A stretch of 64,000 bases of DNA from an uncultured Muribaculaceae bacterium (GTDB taxonomy: Bacteria > Bacteroidota > Bacteroidia > Bacteroidales > Muribaculaceae). Location of the stretch: positions 1 to 64,000 of the forward strand of contig CAJTUF010000004.1 of assembly GCA_910579675.1 (NCBI GenBank). Direction: 5' to 3'. Shown here one piece after another: positions 13,548 through 21,711 of the stretch; position 1 is the stretch's first letter, and each line of letters opens with the position of its first letter. Both the position numbers and the translations under genes were made by a program. Below the pieces are notes generated by a model. That model was not told where the DNA came from, made no database searches, and saw only the letters and a program-made list of their open reading frames with translations.

Positions 13548-15929
13548 TTAATTTCCAAAATATACTCTGATTTTTCCATAGAAAGCTCGGCCCGCTTTCT
13601 GAAGGCTGAAGTTGTCGTAAAGGCGAGCGTTGGTAAAATTGCGGCACTCCAGCGACAGGTTATAGCGCCCGTGCTTTATCCCGTAGGAGATGGTGAGATT
13701 GTGGGCAAATTGATTGGGTACCATATAGTCGCTGTTGTCCGATCCTATGTTGGCCGAATAGTAGCAGAAGCTGTGGGTAAACTGATTGTCATAGCTCACG
13801 GTGAGCACATTGCTGCGGCGTCCGAGCCCGCGCCAATAGAAGTTGATATCGGTGTCGGCAAACATATAGGGCAGATTGGGCATTCGCTCCCTGTAGGCTA
13901 TGTTGGCCACAGTGCTGCCTTGAGCGGTAGGCATATTGTCGCGCACGTTCATCTGAGTGAAATTGCCTCCGAGGCTCAGCCATTGAGCGAAGTTGTAGCG
14001 TGCCGAGATGCTGATGCCTTTTGTCGACACCTTCCCGTAATTGACATATGTCGCGGCCGATTTGCCTCCGCTCAGTGCCAGAATGTTGCGCTGGATATAG
14101 TCGCGGGTGTCGCGATAGATCAGACCGGCCTCGGCATAGATGATATTGTTTCCGAAGGTCACATTATAACTCAGATTGAGATTGACATTATGGCTCGACT
14201 CAGGCTTCAGGGCTATATCGCCCACTTCAAGATCCTCATCGCCAAACATCTCTTCGATTGTCGGCAGCCGATACGCTTTTTCATACGATGCTTTGAGTTG
14301 GAAACCGAGAGGCATGAACCAGGTACCCGCCGCGCCATAGCCAAAGTAATCAAGCGACCGGCTGGTAAGCTCAAACTGGTCCTGAGCCGAGCTGGTGGCC
14401 ATAGGGCCCGACACATACTGGTGATAGTGCTTGCCGAAGGCTGTGATGTTGAACCGTGTGTCGGGCATATAGCGGTAGGACAGTCCCGCTATATTTTTGC
14501 TCGTCACTTTTGAAAACTCATCTTTGCCGTGGGGCGTGGTGAGCAGGTCCTCGTTGTTGCGGTTGAAGGTGTTGAAAATATTGTTGAACGTCACCACATG
14601 ATGGGCCGACACGCGATAATTGGCGGTGGCTGTAGCCGTCCAGTTGTTGTTGATCGCCTTTGAATTCTGATACGACTGCTCACCCGGCGAGTTAAGGGGC
14701 GCCGTGGCCCCATGCCAGTTATATTTCACTGACGAGGTGTCGACATTGGTGGTGGTGTTGCGGTTGTAATTGGCATTCAACGACACATCCAGACCCTTCA
14801 GGACCAGATTGCGCTTGGAATACTCAAGCGAGGGGAGGAGCGACGATCCGTGGCGGTGCTTTGCTCCATACACTATCTCCTGCCGTACACCTGTCTGGAC
14901 CTCCTTGTACATATGAGAGTAAGTGAAGCCAAGCATCAGGCGGTCGGCCCAGCTCTTGTCCACTATTCCTGCCTTAGCCACTATAGCCTCATTGTGATAG
15001 GTATCGTTGAAGCGCTTCACATGCTCCAGCTTTTTGCGGTTGATGGCACCGGTGGTGAAATCCTCCACCGGAGTGTCTACACTGTAGTCATTATCTGAAT
15101 AATTCTGAAATGCATTGATCTCATACTTGAAGCCATTGCGCAGAGTCTGACCGAAATTGACATACGACTTATGGGTATTGAACGAGCCATATGAATATGA
15201 AGCGTCGACAAACCAGCGTCTCTGTCGGCGGGGAGTGACGATATTGATCACTCCACCGATAGCATCCGAGCCAAAACCTACAGGCACCACACCTCGGTAA
15301 ACCTCTATGCGCTCGGCAAAGTTGACCGGTATATTATTGAGCCCGAAAGAGCTGCCTACCCCCTCCTGAGGCACACCGTCGATAAACACTTTCACATGCT
15401 TGCCGCTGAAGCCGTCCATCGTCACAGCCATATCCGAACCTACGCCGCCACTCTCTCTGATCTTCATGCCGGGTGCTTTGCTGAGTGCCTCGCTCAGGGT
15501 TCGCGTGGTGTTGACCATATCCTTGGTATTGACGGCTGTGGCATTGAATGCCGAGTTTTTCACCTTACTGAGAGGACTGGCCACCACTATCACCTCTGCG
15601 AGCTGCGTCGAAGGCTTCAACTTGACATTGAGCTTGCGGCGTCCATCGGCTGCTATGACCACATGAGCTTCATATTTCTCAAAACCGACTGATGAAAACA
15701 CTACCGTATATTCGCCTGCTGGCGCCGAGATGTGATACAGACCTTTCTCATTGGTCGTACTCGACAAGGTTGTACCTTTCAGAAACACTGTAGCGTAGTC
15801 GATAGGGTCGCCATCGGCCGACAGCACTTTGCCTGATAACATACCGGAGCCGTGGCGTGCCAAAGCCGGTGATGATGATGATGCAAGTGCGACAAATAAG
15901 CAGATCAATAATTGTTTCCAGATTGCCAT
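13548..15929 (-). CDS. xusA: TonB-dependent outer-membrane receptor (XusA-like)
   Basis: The 793-residue product has a signal peptide (about 1-24). A carboxypeptidase-regulatory-like domain follows (GKVLSADGDPIDYATVFLKGTTLSSTTNEKGLYHISAPAGEYTVVFSSVGFEKYE). The plug domain runs about 115-230 and includes SEALSKAPGMKIRESGGVGSDMAVTMDGFSGKHVKVFIDGVPQEGVG and RIEVYRGVVPVGFGSDAIGGVINIVT. A 22-strand barrel is expected after it. It is too small for a SusC protein and fits siderophore or haem receptors. It heads the operon with the DUF4374 lipoprotein and PepSY protein. A weak -7-like box (GAACTTTG, minus strand, 15951-15958) lies 22 bases upstream. Confidence 0.92.
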   Translation of the reverse strand: MAIWKQLLICLFVALASSSSPALARHGSGMLSGKVLSADGDPIDYATVFLKGTTLSSTTNEKGLYHISAPAGEYTVVFSSVGFEKYEAHVVIAADGRRKLNVKLKPSTQLAEVIVVASPLSKVKNSAFNATAVNTKDMVNTTRTLSEALSKAPGMKIRESGGVGSDMAVTMDGFSGKHVKVFIDGVPQEGVGSSFGLNNIPVNFAERIEVYRGVVPVGFGSDAIGGVINIVTPRRQRRWFVDASYSYGSFNTHKSYVNFGQTLRNGFKYEINAFQNYSDNDYSVDTPVEDFTTGAINRKKLEHVKRFNDTYHNEAIVAKAGIVDKSWADRLMLGFTYSHMYKEVQTGVRQEIVYGAKHRHGSSLLPSLEYSKRNLVLKGLDVSLNANYNRNTTTNVDTSSVKYNWHGATAPLNSPGEQSYQNSKAINNNWTATATANYRVSAHHVVTFNNIFNTFNRNNEDLLTTPHGKDEFSKVTSKNIAGLSYRYMPDTRFNITAFGKHYHQYVSGPMATSSAQDQFELTSRSLDYFGYGAAGTWFMPLGFQLKASYEKAYRLPTIEEMFGDEDLEVGDIALKPESSHNVNLNLSYNVTFGNNIIYAEAGLIYRDTRDYIQRNILALSGGKSAATYVNYGKVSTKGISISARYNFAQWLSLGGNFTQMNVRDNMPTAQGSTVANIAYRERMPNLPYMFADTDINFYWRGLGRRSNVLTVSYDNQFTHSFCYYSANIGSDNSDYMVPNQFAHNLTISYGIKHGRYNLSLECRNFTNARLYDNFSLQKAGRAFYGKIRVYFGN

Positions 15930-16097
15930 TGGTTATGCTGTTTTAGGCTGCAAAGTTCGCCATTTTAATCACGCCTTGAAATACCCAATCATGAGTATCC
16001 TCCTATTAATTCCTGATTAGCAGCGTATTACACAAACCACCCTTTCGACATACTTGGCAAACGACACAATTGGATGGGTAAAACGCATCACCTCATT

Positions 16098-16631
16098 TCA
16101 CCATTTGCAGCGATATCTACGCGGCGCGATACGCTCATGAATGGCTTTGATGGCATCGCCTGAACTATACCCATCTCCCTGCTCGCCAAACACCGCCACC
16201 GAAGGTGTGATTGATTTCAGAGTGCTGTTCTGACGCTTCCTCACTGTCACGCCGCTTTTGGTAACTTCCGCCGGCAATAGCCCCTGGGCCGAGGCCACAC
16301 GATTCTGCACATTGACCACAGCCATATCCGCATCGGTGCCCTGCTTGAAATATATTGTGATGGAGGCTGTGCCTGTATTGGTAGCGGTAGAGGTCATATA
16401 CATCATATCCTCCACTCCATTGAGCGATTCCTCCAGAGGCACTATCACACTTTTCATCACCGTCTCAGCATTGGCTCCGGTATATGATGCCTGCACTCTC
16501 ACTGTCGGAGGTGCTATATTTGGAAATTGCTCGATAGGGAGCTGCAAAAGCCCTGTCACACCGAGAATCAGGATTAGAACTGATATGACTCCCGCAAGTA
16601 TTGGGCGATCGATGAATGTCTTTACTGTCAT
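16098..16631 (-). pseudogene. RND efflux transporter remnant with internal deletion
   Basis: The first 142 residues are a clear HAE1-type RND pump N-terminus: MTVKTFIDRPILAGVISVLILILGVTGLLQLPIEQFPNIAPPTVRV, then VQNRVASAQGLLPAEVTKSGVTVRKRQNSTLK. Intact pumps are over 1000 residues. Here the text jumps directly to PSVAVFGEQGDGYSSGDAIKAIHE, which resembles the porter segment normally found far downstream, and stops at YRCKW. This fits an in-frame internal deletion of several hundred residues plus 3' truncation. There is one membrane helix and no complete pore, so it cannot work as a pump. It sits upstream of xusA with no partner adaptor or TolC on this strand. Confidence 0.82.
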
Positions 16632-16767
16632 TGCTATTATTATTTTCGAGCAAATTTAAGCCATTAAACTTTGTGACTCCGAACGAGTCTTATTAGAAAA
16701 TGACCAACAGCCCCGATATAGTGGCAAACGGACTGACCCCACCCTACTCCATTCACTTTAAAACAGT

Positions 16768-16775
16768 TAACTTTG
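16768..16775 (+). promoter_or_regulatory. -7 box of the two-component system genes
   Basis: TAACTTTG matches TAnnTTTG. Transcription would begin about 16780, so the kinase start is ATG 16803 and not the in-frame codon at 16773. Confidence 0.6.
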
Positions 16776-16802
16776 CCGACGCAATTAACCAGCCTCCCTC
16801 CC

Positions 16803-17816
16803 ATGAAGAATGTGACTGCCTACATCGATCTCGCTTTCTGCCTGATTGTCCTCCCTGTGATGGCAATCATTTTCCCGGTTGAACGGTGGTTTCACAATTT
16901 TCCATGGTATGTGACCACGGTAGGCGTGTGGCTCTACGCTCTCTATTTTCTCAACCGCGCCGTCACTGTGCCTATGCTGTTTGGCAATCGCGCTCGCCGC
17001 AGAGTCGGGATAGCTCTTATCATCCTATCGCTCGTAGCGACATTTGGGCTCTCGCAGATCTCCCTCTACAATCCCAAGCCAAATATACATGATGAGGGCA
17101 TTGTGCGTATCCTGCCGTCGGTGCAGCAGTATCAGCAGGCTGTGTGGTCGCTCTTCATGATTGTCGAGGCTTTCAGCTTCGCTATCGGATTGCTCACTCA
17201 GGCCAATCTCCAGAAGTCACGCCGCAGGGCTGTGGAGGCCGAGCGCGACAAGGCCGAGATTGAGCTTTACCGCGCCCAAATCAAGCCGCACTTCATGTTC
17301 AACACCCTCAACTCTCTCTACGGACTCTTCATCACCAACGATGACAAGGCACTCGAATCGCTCGAAAAATACATCTCAATGATGAGATATGTCAACACTA
17401 CCTCGCAGCGCGACTTCGTTTCTCTCGCTGCCGAGACCGACTATATCCGGCAGTATGTGGCTCTCCAATCGCTGCGTCTCAATGACATGACAACGGTAGG
17501 TCTGCACATCGACATTGAGCATGAAGGCCTGCTTGTACCACCCATGCTGCTCGTCACTTTTGTTGAAAACTGCTTTAAACACGGGGTTTCGCCTGTCGAA
17601 AAGAGCGAAATCTCAATTATCCTGACGGAGTGCGACCGAAAGCTATCATTTTCTACCTCAAACCGCATTTTCCCTGTCAAGCGCATAGGCGAGCACATGG
17701 GTATCGAAAACTGTCGACGACGGCTCAACCTGCTCTATCCCGGATCCCATCGCCTCGACATAAGCCCCGACAATATGTTTTATCGTGTGAATCTTAGCAT
17801 CGACCTCAAAGTATGA
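16803..17816 (+). CDS. LytS-type sensor histidine kinase
   Basis: The 337-residue protein has four predicted membrane segments in its first 140 residues and a short coiled linker (RRRAVEAERDKAEIELYRAQI). The His_kinase domain follows, with the phosphoacceptor H163 in AQIKPHFMFNTLNSLY. The ATP-binding part contains VPPMLLVTFVENCFKHGV (N-box) and GIENCRRRLNLLYPG, the short form usual in the LytS/YehU class. The LytTR response regulator starts within its stop codon (ATGA at 17813), so they are an obligate pair. The signal sensed is unknown. The next gene encodes a secreted PepSY-like protein and may be a target or sensor partner. Confidence 0.9.
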   Translation: MKNVTAYIDLAFCLIVLPVMAIIFPVERWFHNFPWYVTTVGVWLYALYFLNRAVTVPMLFGNRARRRVGIALIILSLVATFGLSQISLYNPKPNIHDEGIVRILPSVQQYQQAVWSLFMIVEAFSFAIGLLTQANLQKSRRRAVEAERDKAEIELYRAQIKPHFMFNTLNSLYGLFITNDDKALESLEKYISMMRYVNTTSQRDFVSLAAETDYIRQYVALQSLRLNDMTTVGLHIDIEHEGLLVPPMLLVTFVENCFKHGVSPVEKSEISIILTECDRKLSFSTSNRIFPVKRIGEHMGIENCRRRLNLLYPGSHRLDISPDNMFYRVNLSIDLKV

Positions 17817-18514
17817 TTAAATGTGTGGCCATTGACGACGAGCCTATTGCTCTGAGTATAATTCGCGAATACTGCAACCGCCACGGCGGCATCGACCTCA
17901 GATGCTTCACTTCGCCTGTGGAGGGGATGGAGGCCATCCGATCTGACAAGCCCGACATCCTGTTTCTCGACATTGAGATGAACTCCCACAATGGGGTGGC
18001 TCTCGCTCGGGAGCTCCCGCCAGACATATGCCTCATATTCACAACCGCATATGCCAGCTATGCCCTCGATGGGTTCAATGTCGATGCTGTCGACTTTCTC
18101 CACAAGCCGATCTTCTATCCGCGATTTGAAAAGGCCATCGACAAAGCCATGCGGTATATCAATCACACCGGTTCACCGACTCCCTCGCCAGGCATAACCC
18201 TCAGAGCCGACCATAAAAATGTGGTGGTGTCTCTCCGCGATGTGATCCTCATCGAAGCTATGGACAACTATGTGAAGGTATATCGCGACCGACTTCCCAC
18301 AGTCGTCAGCCAGATCACAATGAAGGAGGTAGAGGCTATGCTCCCGAAGTCGGGATTTATCCGCATCCACCGTTCATATATAGTTGCTGTGGCTTTCATC
18401 GAGAAGTTTTCAAACCGCACAATCTACCTCCGCAATTTTCCACGGCCCATCCCTGCCGGACGGAAATATCTTCAGGTGTTCAATAATATCGGCAACATAA
18501 TCCAGACACAATAA
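17813..18514 (+). CDS. LytTR-family response regulator
   Basis: The 233-residue product has an N-terminal receiver domain with acidic pocket D8/D9, phosphoacceptor D53 (LFLDIEM) and K98 (LHKPI). From about residue 128 there is a LytTR DNA-binding domain: DVILIEAMDNYVKVYRDRLPTVVSQITMKEVEAMLPKSGFIRIHRSYIVAVAFIEKFSNRTIYL. LytTR regulators bind direct repeats upstream of their targets. It is translationally coupled to the preceding LytS-type kinase. Candidate targets are the PepSY-like gene 31 bases downstream and the efflux operon from 19366, but no repeat site was identified with confidence. Confidence 0.92.
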   Translation: MIKCVAIDDEPIALSIIREYCNRHGGIDLRCFTSPVEGMEAIRSDKPDILFLDIEMNSHNGVALARELPPDICLIFTTAYASYALDGFNVDAVDFLHKPIFYPRFEKAIDKAMRYINHTGSPTPSPGITLRADHKNVVVSLRDVILIEAMDNYVKVYRDRLPTVVSQITMKEVEAMLPKSGFIRIHRSYIVAVAFIEKFSNRTIYLRNFPRPIPAGRKYLQVFNNIGNIIQTQ

Positions 18515-18545
18515 TCACAACACTAACTACACTCCCATTTTGATC

Positions 18546-19007
18546 ATGAAAAGACTCATGTCGCTGATGCTTGCCATAGTGGCAGCATCAGCATCGGCTA
18601 TCATCATTGCCGGCACACCCATCAATCAGTCTGAGCTCCCTAAGGCGGCCCGCTCGTTTATCACAAAACACTTTGCTTCCGAGCAAGTGAAGAAGGTAGA
18701 GAAAGACAATGGCCGCCGAGGCATGGAATACGAAGTCGACTTCACCAGCGGCGCCGAGCTCGAATTTACCTCCGACGGCGAATGGAAAGAGGTGAAGGCT
18801 GCCCGCGGTCAGGCTGTTCCGGCTGCTATCATCCCCTCCGGCATAGCCAAATATGTCAGCACCAACTTCAGTGGGCTATCAATAGTCGAGATAGCCCGCA
18901 AGCGAGGCGGATACGAGGTGGTGCTTTCAAATGGCTCCGAGCTCAAACTCACCGCCGATGGCGCGCCTATGCAACCCCGGCAAGGGGGCCGCGGACGCCG
19001 CAACTGA
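18546..19007 (+). CDS. secreted PepSY-like (DUF2874-type) protein
   Basis: The 153-residue protein has a Sec signal peptide (about 1-22). Two tandem PepSY-like units follow: LPKAARSFITKHFASEQVKKVEKDNGRRGMEYEVDFTSGAELEFTSDGEWKEV, then IPSGIAKYVSTNFSGLSIVEIARKRGGYEVVLSNGSELKLTADG. It ends in a short Gly/Arg tail. Such proteins are common periplasmic companions of two-component systems in Bacteroidales, often as abundant regulated products. It follows the LytTR regulator by 31 bases and is probably co-transcribed or a direct target. The function is unknown; inhibitor or ligand-binding roles are guesses. Confidence 0.82.
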   Translation: MKRLMSLMLAIVAASASAIIIAGTPINQSELPKAARSFITKHFASEQVKKVEKDNGRRGMEYEVDFTSGAELEFTSDGEWKEVKAARGQAVPAAIIPSGIAKYVSTNFSGLSIVEIARKRGGYEVVLSNGSELKLTADGAPMQPRQGGRGRRN

Positions 19008-19122
19008 TCCGCCATTTCCCATCCTCCCACACCACCTGCATTCCGAGAGTCCCCCACTCCGCCATGCAGGTGGTGTCATATCCTATATGCGTTTTAAAGT
19101 CGGGAGAAAACGTTTTTTTTTG

Positions 19123-19130
19123 TAATTTTG
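19123..19130 (+). promoter_or_regulatory. -7 box upstream of the efflux operon leader
   Basis: TAATTTTG matches TAnnTTTG and lies 235 bases before the TolC-type gene, so a long leader of about 230 bases is implied. The leader contains a 33-codon open frame and a hairpin (about 19280-19320). Confidence 0.55.
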
Positions 19131-19160
19131 CAGTGCCGTTCACAAAGAGCGGCATTACAA

Positions 19161-19262
19161 ATGACTGCTATATCAACTATCAAGAGCGCCTTTTCAGCGC
19201 ATGTCCAGAACTACGCTTTCAAGGAGAATTGGAAGAGTACAGCCGGCCACTTCAGCATCTGA
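19161..19262 (+). CDS. possible 33-aa leader peptide or small protein
   Basis: An ATG-TGA frame of 33 codons begins about 25 bases after the expected transcription start, the right place for a first cistron. The peptide begins MTAISTIKSAFSAHVQNY and has no membrane segment. The frame is followed by a stem GCCGCA...TGCGGC with an inner GTC/GAC pair, about 19287-19318. The efflux operon starts at 19366. It may be a regulatory leader for the pump or a free-standing small protein. I do not recognise it, and chance cannot be excluded. Confidence 0.35.
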   Translation: MTAISTIKSAFSAHVQNYAFKENWKSTAGHFSI

Positions 19263-19365
19263 CACCTCTGACATGATTTCAGACAGGCCGCACCCCGTCG
19301 GGAAATAGACGGACTGCGGCTCCCATCCACCCCAATCATTTCCACATTTTTCCCCTACCCTTTTC

Positions 19366-20688
19366 ATGAACAATCATCGATTGCTCACAGGGCTGCTTGC
19401 CGCCGCTCTGTCGGGCGCCTGGGTGTGTGCTGTCGCAAACACGGATTCCACTGCAATCTCTCTCGAAGAGATTTTTGAGATCGCCGAGCGAAACAGCATC
19501 CAGCTTCGCACTTCGTTTTCGGCCGAAGATGAGGCGCGTCATCAGATCAGCGTGGCCCGCGCCGGACGTCTGCCCGACATCAACGCCTCACTCTCATTCA
19601 GCTACATCGGCGATGGATTTACCACGCGCCGCGACTTCTCCGATTATCAGAAAGCGCCAATACCCCACTATGGCAATGCGCTGTCAATAAGTGTAAGCCA
19701 ACCTTTATATACAGGTGGTGCCATAACATCGGGAATTGAGCTCGCCGACCTCAAGCTCACCGCCTCGCGATATGCTACCGAGCTCAAACGCGACAATATC
19801 CGCTTTCAGATCACCGGGTTCTACCTCGACATATATAAATACTCCAACTTGCGCGAAGTGGTGGAGCAGAACATGGCCCGCGCTCGCAAGGTGCTCGACG
19901 AGATGCACGCCCGATATGAGCAGGGTGTGGCTCTCAGAAATGATATAACCCGCTATGAGCTTCTTGTGTCAAATCTCGGGCTGCAGCTGGTAAAGATCAA
20001 CAATACCCTCGACATTCTCAACAACAATCTCGTAACTATAGCCGGCCTCCCCGACGGCACCGTTGTGATCCCCGACTCCGCTATCCTCGACCGGTCTGTC
20101 GCTCCAGTAAGCGAGGACACTTGGCAGTCGGAAGCCGCTGCAAACTCTCCGTCGATCATGCTGGCGCGCTCACAAGTCGACATTTCACGCAAGGCCGAAA
20201 AGCTCACCCGATCCGAGCGGCTCCCAAAGATCGGACTGCAGGCCGGATGGAGCATCGACGGCCCTATACTGGTCGAAGTCCCTCCGATCAATCGCAATCT
20301 GAGTTACTGGTATGTAGGGTTAGGCCTTTCTTACAACATTTCTTCGCTCTTCAAGACCAATAAGGCGATCGCACGGAGCAAAGCCGCCACCTTAAATGCC
20401 ACCGACATGCTCGCCGCTGCCTGCGAGAATACCGGGCTGGCTGTCAGAGCCGACTATACCAGATACCTCGAGGCTTATGAGGAGCTCAACACTCAGATTA
20501 AAAGCGTGGAGCTCGCCGACCGGAATTACTCTACCGTCTCGACACGCTATGCGGCCGACATGGCTCTCATCACCGATATGCTCGACGCCGCCAATGCACA
20601 ACTCGATGCCCAGCAGCGCCTTGTCAATGCCCGCATCAATATCATCTATTATTACTATAAACTTCTGTTTACTTCTGGAAAAATATGA
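19366..20688 (+). CDS. TolC-family outer-membrane efflux protein
   Basis: The 440-residue protein has a signal peptide (about 1-24) and the two repeated outer-membrane-efflux halves. The first has ISLEEIFEIAERNSIQLRTSFSAEDEARHQISVARAGRLPDINASLSFSYIGDG. The second has AANSPSIMLARSQVDISRKAEKLTRSERLPKIGLQAGWSID. Long alpha-hairpin segments are rich in Ala, Leu and Gln. It forms the trimeric exit duct for the pump encoded by the next two genes. Its stop overlaps the adaptor start as ATGA (20685-20688), indicating coupled expression. Confidence 0.92.
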   Translation: MNNHRLLTGLLAAALSGAWVCAVANTDSTAISLEEIFEIAERNSIQLRTSFSAEDEARHQISVARAGRLPDINASLSFSYIGDGFTTRRDFSDYQKAPIPHYGNALSISVSQPLYTGGAITSGIELADLKLTASRYATELKRDNIRFQITGFYLDIYKYSNLREVVEQNMARARKVLDEMHARYEQGVALRNDITRYELLVSNLGLQLVKINNTLDILNNNLVTIAGLPDGTVVIPDSAILDRSVAPVSEDTWQSEAAANSPSIMLARSQVDISRKAEKLTRSERLPKIGLQAGWSIDGPILVEVPPINRNLSYWYVGLGLSYNISSLFKTNKAIARSKAATLNATDMLAAACENTGLAVRADYTRYLEAYEELNTQIKSVELADRNYSTVSTRYAADMALITDMLDAANAQLDAQQRLVNARINIIYYYYKLLFTSGKI

Positions 20689-21710
20689 ATCATCGAGCTA
20701 AAAAAATACTGTCATACATCATTACCCTCGCTGTGATTGCCGGCGCTGCAATATGGGTTGCCTCAAAGTTTATCCACGTCGGCAATGTGGAGTTTACCGA
20801 CAACGCCCAGGTAGGTAGGCGCATAGTGCCCGTCAACAGCCGCGTGCAGGGATACATCAAGGAGATCCGATTCAAGGAGTATGAACCTGTAAGAAAGGGC
20901 GACACCCTCGTCATTATCGACGATGCCGATATGCGGCTCAATGTCGCACGCGCCCGCGCCGACTACCAGAACGCTCTCGCCGGACGCTCTGTTGCCGACC
21001 GTTCGGTAGGCGTAGCCGCTGCAAATGTAGCTGTCAGCGAGGCTTCGATCGCCGAAGCCAAGGTGCTCATGGAAAATGCGGCGGTCGATCTGGAACGCTA
21101 CCGCAAACTGCTCGCCAAAGACGCTGTGACACGCCAGCAGTATGATGGAGCCGAAACCGATTGGAAGGCCAAGAAGGCACGCTATGAGATGCTGGCCCGT
21201 CAGCGTTCTGCGTCGTCTTCAATAGCAGCCGAGACCCGCCAACGTGTTGCCATGAATGATGCCGGAATCGAATTGGCCGCAGCTCTCCTCGCCACTGCCG
21301 AGCTTAATCTTTCATATACCGTCATCACTGCACCTTGCGACGGATACACTTCGCGCAAGGAGATACAGATCGGCCAGCTTGTCCAGCCGGGGCAGACTCT
21401 CCTCGATCTTGTCGATGCCTCTGAGGTATGGATCACTGCCAACTATAAGGAGACTCAGCTCAAGCATATTCATCCCGGAAGCGAGGTGGAGATCTCTGTC
21501 GATGCTATTCCGGGCACCACTTTCTATGGTAAAGTAGCCGCAATATCTTCTGCCACCGGAGCTGCCCTGTCCATGTTTCCACAAGACAATTCGGCCGGAA
21601 ATTTCGTAAAGGTAAGGCAGCGCATACCGGTGAGGATCGAGCTCTCCGACACAGCATCGCTTGATCTCCTGCGCGCAGGTATGAATGTGGAATGTGAGGT
21701 GAAATATTGA
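20685..21710 (+). CDS. HlyD/EmrA-type membrane-fusion (adaptor) protein
   Basis: The 341-residue protein has a single N-terminal membrane anchor (about 8-28). The first lipoyl half follows (EFTDNAQVGRRIVPVNSRVQGYIKEIRFKEYEPVRKGDTLVIIDDADMRLNVARA). A coiled-coil hairpin spans about 95-200, and the second lipoyl half is AELNLSYTVITAPCDGYTSRKEIQIGQLVQPGQTLLDLVDASEVWITANYKETQLKHIHPGSEVEISVDAIPG. The TDNAxV motif and anchor are of EmrA type, which pairs with MFS pumps. The downstream transporter is indeed MFS and not RND. Translationally coupled to the TolC gene. Confidence 0.92.
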   Translation: MNHRAKKILSYIITLAVIAGAAIWVASKFIHVGNVEFTDNAQVGRRIVPVNSRVQGYIKEIRFKEYEPVRKGDTLVIIDDADMRLNVARARADYQNALAGRSVADRSVGVAAANVAVSEASIAEAKVLMENAAVDLERYRKLLAKDAVTRQQYDGAETDWKAKKARYEMLARQRSASSSIAAETRQRVAMNDAGIELAAALLATAELNLSYTVITAPCDGYTSRKEIQIGQLVQPGQTLLDLVDASEVWITANYKETQLKHIHPGSEVEISVDAIPGTTFYGKVAAISSATGAALSMFPQDNSAGNFVKVRQRIPVRIELSDTASLDLLRAGMNVECEVKY

Positions 21711-21711
21711 T

